Shown here one piece after another: positions 48,730 to 64,000 of a stretch of DNA of 64,000 bases. The notes below the pieces were generated by a model, which did no database searches, was not told the origin of the DNA, and saw only the letters and a program-made list of their open reading frames with translations. Location of the stretch: positions 67,580,001-67,644,000 of the forward strand of contig OZ231127.1 of NCBI GenBank assembly GCA_965153355.1. Reading direction: 5' to 3'. The DNA comes from Flaccisagitta enflata. Its lineage: Eukaryota > Chaetognatha > Sagittoidea > Aphragmophora. The translations under genes and the position numbers were made by a program. Numbering within the stretch: position 1 is the first letter of the stretch; every line of letters starts with the position of its first letter.

Positions 48730-48862
48730 TACAAGCTTGGTGTGAATCATCAAAAAAAGAAGAGAAAAAAATCCGGGGATCCAGAATTGCAGCCATAAAT
48801 GCTCCGCGTCAAGGTAACTTCAGGTCAACTATAAAAACCAAACTGTAGACCAATTGCTTTTT

Positions 48863-49061
48863 AGTCGCGTGCACGCGACTCTATGACCCACTCTGTCCGT
48901 CTGTCGGTCGGTCGGTCGGTCGGGCTGTCCGTAACACTTTGCTTTTTTTGGCGTTTATGGGCGGTTTGGGGGTTACTGCTCCTGCCAAACTATCTAGTTG
49001 GTCAATTTCATCACTGCCCCTGCCCACCCGCACGCGACTTCGGCTCGTGTATACGGCCTTG
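48863..49061 (-). mobile_element. Type A hairpin-family copy
   Basis: T-run, AGTCGCGTGC-ACGCGACT hairpin, GTCGGTCGGTCGG, distal GCACGCGACT (exact match), ACGGCCTTG, T-run. Confidence 0.9.
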
Positions 49062-49832
49062 TTTTTAAAAGAATATCTTATTTTCAAAATACTAAAAGAA
49101 ACAAAATTGGACGTCACCCAGGCGAGTTATTTCGGGCGAGTTAATTTTAGCCACGGGAACGCGGGAGAGGGGTGACTTTCACCGGCTCAATCTAGATCCT
49201 TTTTTCAAGCGTTTGCAATCGAGGCAAAGCGTTCGGTCGTTGCAACTTGCAAGTGCAGTGTTCTATAATGGCAAAAAGAAAAAAAAAACAAAAACAAAAA
49301 AAAAACAAAAACAAAAAAAGAAAAAAACAAAACAAAAAAAGAAAAAAAAAACATTCGAAAAAATCTATTGAGAGAAACATTAAAAAAAGTTATGTAAAGG
49401 AAACATCCATGACATAAAAAATACCCTATTACTGGCGTGTCCGAGAGAGCTCTCTATGTTTCAAATCTATTGCTATGCAAACTTCTCTTATATTGATTAT
49501 TGAAAACATTCCTCTGTTGATTTTAAAGCTCAGCAATAAATGAATTTGAATTCTAGCCAATCTCGCCGTCGATTCTTAATTTGCATTTCATTGCTGCGTT
49601 TAAAAATAACCACCGCGGTTTGCTCTTGATATTTTCATATTTGTCTTTTTAGCTTTCGGCGATTACTTTAGACAGGACAACTGCACGTAAAAGACGGGCT
49701 ACAACGATGTCTCATCGATCCAAAATTGCAAAACTACTACTTCAAACAAAATTGACACAAAATTACGATTGAACTCTTGATATTGTACCAACATTATTAA
49801 TAAGAGAAACATAAAGAAAACCAAAAGTAAAA
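49062..49832. other. Presumed 5' flank of the proline-rich gene
   Basis: A-rich tract at 49278-49352; no other feature recognised before the ATG at 49833. Confidence 0.4.
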
Positions 49833-60577
<10,745 letters not shown>

Positions 60578-60624
60578 AGTTTTCGCCTTTAGATTTAAAA
60601 CGACGCTAGTGTCAACCTGTTTTT

Positions 60625-60835
60625 AGTTGCGGACACGCTTTATCCGTCCGTCCGTCGGTCCGTTGGTTCGTCAGCACGAGTCGCAAAGTGGGAAAATGAG
60701 CATTTCAGAATCTTTTTGTGTATGTATCTGTGTTGGGAAGGGAGTTAAGTGGCCTAGTGGGGCGTTGGGTGTGGACGGGGGTTAGCCGCCCCTGACCACC
60801 CGTCCGCAACGATATTGTGACCCCGCGTCATTTGT
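60625..60835 (-). mobile_element. Type B' hairpin-family copy
   Basis: AGTTGCGGACACGC (right half of the hairpin lost), GTCCGTCGG, GAGTCGCAAAGTGGGAAAAT, distal GTCCGCAAC, and outer end GTGACCCCGCGTCATTTGTT. Directly downstream of the proline-rich gene's stop. Confidence 0.8.
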
Positions 60836-60952
60836 TTCTTTCCAATTCGGACTGAGGGAGACCTAGACGAATAAAACCATTACGAGTTCTTTTCTTTATC
60901 ATAATAATTTTTCTCATGTATTTCATTACTTAACAATCATAAACATAAATCA

Positions 60953-61050
60953 TGAGTCATCCTTTATCCTTCATCAATCATCAGTCATCAATCACCAATC
61001 ATCAATCACAAATCATTAGTTGTCAATCATTATTCATCAATCATTGTCAT
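60953..61050. repeat. Degenerate (ATCATCA)-type short repeat
   Basis: About ten imperfect units such as CATCAATCATCAGT. Confidence 0.8.
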
Positions 61051-61273
61051 TTCTTATTCATCATCAGCTTTACGTGCACTAGTTTATCTCAGTTGGTACA
61101 GCCAACCGCCTCTTACTTTACTGGCCTTTCTTCCCCCACCATCCACCAACGGTTTTTTTACCCGGAAGACAATTTTTCTTCGTCTCAGCAGTTTTTAAAG
61201 CAGAAACCGTCCAACTTATCGATTGAGCCGCGTTTTCTGTATTGGACTTTTAAAAACGGAATAGAAAGAGAGA

Positions 61274-61459
61274 ACAAGGCCGGATATACGGCTTCCCTGG
61301 TTGCGTGTGGGTGGGCAGGGGCAGTGATGAAACATGCTAACTAAAGCATTTGGGTAGGAGCAGTAATGCAAAAGACGCCCAAAACACCAGAAACGCTAAA
61401 ATAGCAAACGGTGACCGACCGACCAGCAAAGAGGGTTGTTGAGTCGCGAGCACGCGACT
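61274..61459 (+). mobile_element. Type A hairpin-family copy
   Basis: CAAGGCCGGATATACGGC, distal GGTTGCGTGT (decayed), GGTGGGCAGGGGC, and terminal hairpin AGTCGCG-AGCACGCGACT. Confidence 0.85.
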
Positions 61460-61460
61460 A

Positions 61461-61605
61461 ACAAGGCCAGATACTTGGCTAACCATGTCTCATGCAGGTG
61501 GCGTAGGGCGGCGATGTAGAAACAGTTTAAACTTTTGGACAAGGACAGTGATTATAAAACAACCTAACACCGACTAACCAACCAACTGACCAACAAACTA
61601 ACCAA
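61461..61605 (+). mobile_element. Decayed hairpin-family copy, head-to-tail with the previous one
   Basis: AACAAGGCCAGATACTTGGC follows the previous copy's GACT directly. It keeps GCAGGTGGCGTAGGGC and AACCAACCAACTGACC; the terminal hairpin is gone. Confidence 0.65.
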
Positions 61606-61750
61606 AATGGCATCGTGGAGATGGAGAAGTAAATGGACATGGGGACATAGGGACATGGAGATAGGTGGCGTAACAAAATGTGGAGAATATTTCTGACACC
61701 ATCTTGCTGTCACTTGCTTCTTGGCAATTTCTGCACACTGCGTTTTCCGG

Positions 61751-63593
61751 CTACACAGTGGTAGTTATCAAGCAACGATCAAGAAAAATTCACCCAGGCC
61801 TCCTTGACCACCTAATACCACCCAAATTAGCTACACAGTGGTAGTTATCAAGCAACGATCAAGCAAAATTCACCCAGGCCTCCTCGACCACCTAAAACCA
61901 CCCAAATTAGCTACACGGTGGTAGTTATCAAGCAACGATCAAGCAAAATTCACCCAGGCCTCCTCGACCACCTAAAACCACCCAAATTAGCTACACAGTG
62001 GTGGTTATCAAGCAACGATCAAGCAAAATTCACCCAGGCCTCCTCGACCACCTAAAACCACCCAAATTAGCTACACAGTGGTAGTTATCAAGCAACGATC
62101 AAGCAAAATTCACCCAGGCCTCCTCGACCACCTAAAACCACCCAAATTAGCTACACAGTGGTAGTTATCAAGCAACGATCAAGCAAAATTCACCCAGGCC
62201 TCCTCGACCACCTAAAACCACCCAAATTAGCTACATCGGGTAGGGTGGGAAACGATGCAGCAACATTCACCCAGGCCTCCTCGACCACCTATATCCACCC
62301 AAATCAGCTACACAGTGATAATTATCAAGCAAAATTCACCCAGGCCTCCTCGACCACCTAAAACCACCCAAATTAGCTACACAGTGGTAGTTATCAAGCA
62401 ACGATCAAGCAAAATTCACCCAGGCCTCCTCGACCACCTAAAACCACCCAAATTAGCTACACAGTGGTAGTTATCAAGCAACGATCAAGCAAAATTCACC
62501 CAGGCCTCCTCGACCACCTAAAACCACCCAAATTAGCTACACAGTGGTAGTTATCAAGCAACGATCAAGCAAAATTCACCCAGGCCTCCTCAACCACAGC
62601 GCAATCTGTAGTGATATTAATGCCCCGGGGGATTCCGAGGGAATTCCCCCCGTTACAATTATTCATAAGTAAACCGGGCATAGTCTAAAAATGTTAGAGT
62701 TTGATCCTGGGGGAATTCCCCCGGGAAACCCCCGTTTATACTAATTTATCCTCTTCATTTCTAATTTAAACAGGGCATATGCCCTGTTAAGTCCCCGTTT
62801 AGTCCCTGAAGATTTTCACGATAGAAATCAACCTAAAAAAAGCCATTGACAAAAGAATTAACTTATTTTCAACGAAGAATTTTTGATTAAGAAAAACAAA
62901 ACTAAATGGGGCATATGCCCCGTTAAGTCCCCGTTTAATCCCCGTTTAATCTCTGAATCATTTTTTTTCACTAACTTTTAACGGGGCATAGAACCATATC
63001 CAAACTTTAATATTTTTTTACCGGGGACATTGGGGCTTTTGCCCGGGGCATTAATGTCACCTTTTTGTACTACAGATTGCGCTGTGTCAACCACCTAAAA
63101 CCACCCAAATTAGCCACACAGTGGTAGTTATCAAGCAACGATCAAGCAAAATTCACCCAGGCCTCCTCGACCACCTAAAACCACCCAAATTAGCTACACA
63201 ATGGTAGTTATCAAGCAACGATCAAGCAAAATTCACCCAGGCCTCCTCGACCACCTAAAACCACCCAAATTAGCTACACAGTGGTAGTTATCAAGCAACG
63301 ATCAAGCAAAATTCACCCAGGCCTCCTCAACCACCTAAAACCACCCAAATTAGCTACACAGTGGTAGTTATCAAGCAATGATCAAGCAAAATTCACCCAG
63401 GCCTCCTCGACCACCTAAAACCACCCAAATTAGCTACACAGTGGTAGTTATCAAGCAACGATCAAGCAAAATTCACCCAGGCCTCCTCGACCACCTAAAA
63501 CCACCCAAATTAGCTACACAGTGGTAGTTATCAAGCAACGATCAAGCAATATTCACCCAGGCCTCCTCGACCACCTAAAACTACCCAAATTAG
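61751..63593. repeat. 80-bp satellite array, about 17 units, split by an insertion
   Basis: Units start CTACACAGTGGTAGTTATCA at 61751, 61831, 61911, 61991, 62071, 62151 and so on; the period is exactly 80 bp. Most units differ by only a few bases. Units at 62231 (77 bp) and 62308 (69 bp) are variant. A period not divisible by 3 and frame-shifting units argue against coding. The array resumes after 63086. Confidence 0.95.
62595..63086. mobile_element. 492-bp inverted-repeat element inside the satellite
   Basis: Perfect 18-bp ends CACAGCGCAATCTGTAGT and complement, then a second matching block (GATATTAATGCCCCGGG against its near-complement). A 5-bp duplication TCAAC lies at 62590-62594 and 63087-63091. 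The interior has palindromic GGGGCATATGCCCC and repeated GTTAAGTCCCCGTTTA motifs. No transposase. The superfamily is not recognised. Confidence 0.88.
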
Positions 63594-63639
63594 TCCTCCA
63601 CTGCATTTGCAACTATTGATCTATGTTTATTTCGGATTT

Positions 63640-63905
63640 GCGTATGACCAGTGATGCGTTCATTCCAGATTTCCACAATGTCTGTTCCATGCTACTCCCG
63701 GGTTTCCGCATGTATAAGACTATCACTGTTCTCTCAGAATTTGGTACTGCTGGTTGTACACTTTCGCCAGGTTTCTACGCCTGTCACATGTTTCTACCGG
63801 AATCCAACAGTACCTGTCACACGCATGTCCCGGAATTCTGCAATGCCTGTCGGCTGTCACATGCATCTCTTGGAATTCCGTAATGCCTCTCAAACGCGCC
63901 ATTCT
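63640..63905. repeat. Degenerate about 40-bp tandem repeat
   Basis: Recurring GGAATTCCGCAATGCCTGTC and CACATGCAT-like pieces after the satellite; strongly diverged. Confidence 0.6.
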
Positions 63906-63917
63906 CCTGCAGTTTTT

Positions 63918-64000
63918 AGATGCGACCTCGCATCTTTATAGGTCTTGTCTATCGGTTTGTTGGTTGGCTGGTCGGTTGGTTGGTCTCTTGGTCACACAAA
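63918..64000 (-). mobile_element. Hairpin-family copy with a fourth arm type, cut by the window edge
   Basis: T-run, hairpin AGATGCGAC-CTCGCATCT, TTTATAGGTCTTGTC, GGTTGGTTGGTC repeats. The distal end is outside the window. Confidence 0.75.

Noticed and set aside
62158-62470. Open frames in the 80-bp satellite
   Set aside because: The unit length is not a multiple of three, and variant units shift the frame.
61751-63593. CRISPR-like array
   Set aside because: The units are directly tandem, 80 bp long and without unique spacers, in an animal genome.

Overview
This is a window of animal (metazoan) nuclear DNA, most likely from an invertebrate. The evidence is spliced genes with GT-AG introns, a Toll-type leucine-rich-repeat receptor, a Patched-family membrane protein, very dense microsatellites, and many short non-autonomous DNA transposons. 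I cannot fix the phylum. The two-cysteine-cluster layout of the Toll ectodomain is common in protostomes but not exclusive to them. I see no rRNA, convincing tRNA or CRISPR array.

Layout, left to right. 1-2181 (minus): 5' part of a Toll-like receptor gene in one open exon that runs off the window. 2.3-9.4 kb: no gene; tandem repeats, a long foldback element, TA-flanked miniature elements, and the first copies of an abundant hairpin-ended repeat family. 9506-15771 (minus): a complete three-exon Patched-related gene predicting 1543 aa. 16-26.4 kb: repeats and miniature transposons. 26503-32538 (minus): a nine-exon gene for an unrecognised cysteine-rich, low-complexity protein of 1126 aa; all eight splice phases agree. 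32.5-49.8 kb: no gene recognised; repeat copies, a hAT-like element inserted in one of them, and microsatellites. 49833-60577 (plus): a tentative five-exon gene for a 221-aa proline-rich, partly coiled-coil protein, whose introns are packed with repeats. 60.6-64 kb: more repeat copies and an 80-bp satellite array interrupted by a 492-bp inverted-repeat element.

The four genes show no obvious joint pathway. The most unusual feature is the repeat family seen more than 20 times. Each copy starts at a T-run with a short hairpin (for example AGTCGCGTGC then ACGCGACT) and ends about 25 bp after a second, inverted copy of the hairpin arm, then GGCCTTG and a T-run. Subfamilies have different arm sequences (AGTCGCGTGC, AGTTGCGGAC, AGTCGCGGAC, AGGTGCGAC, AGATGCGAC), yet hairpin and distal copy match within an element. 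This three-site covariation, the A/T-run target and the end-to-end stacking of copies suggest a transposition mechanism using terminal hairpins. Several copies carry an inner inverted-repeat module that encloses a private minisatellite.

Microsatellites also sit at gene landmarks: (CT)n tracts lie at or near several splice acceptors, and (GTT)n tracts lie just upstream of two start codons.
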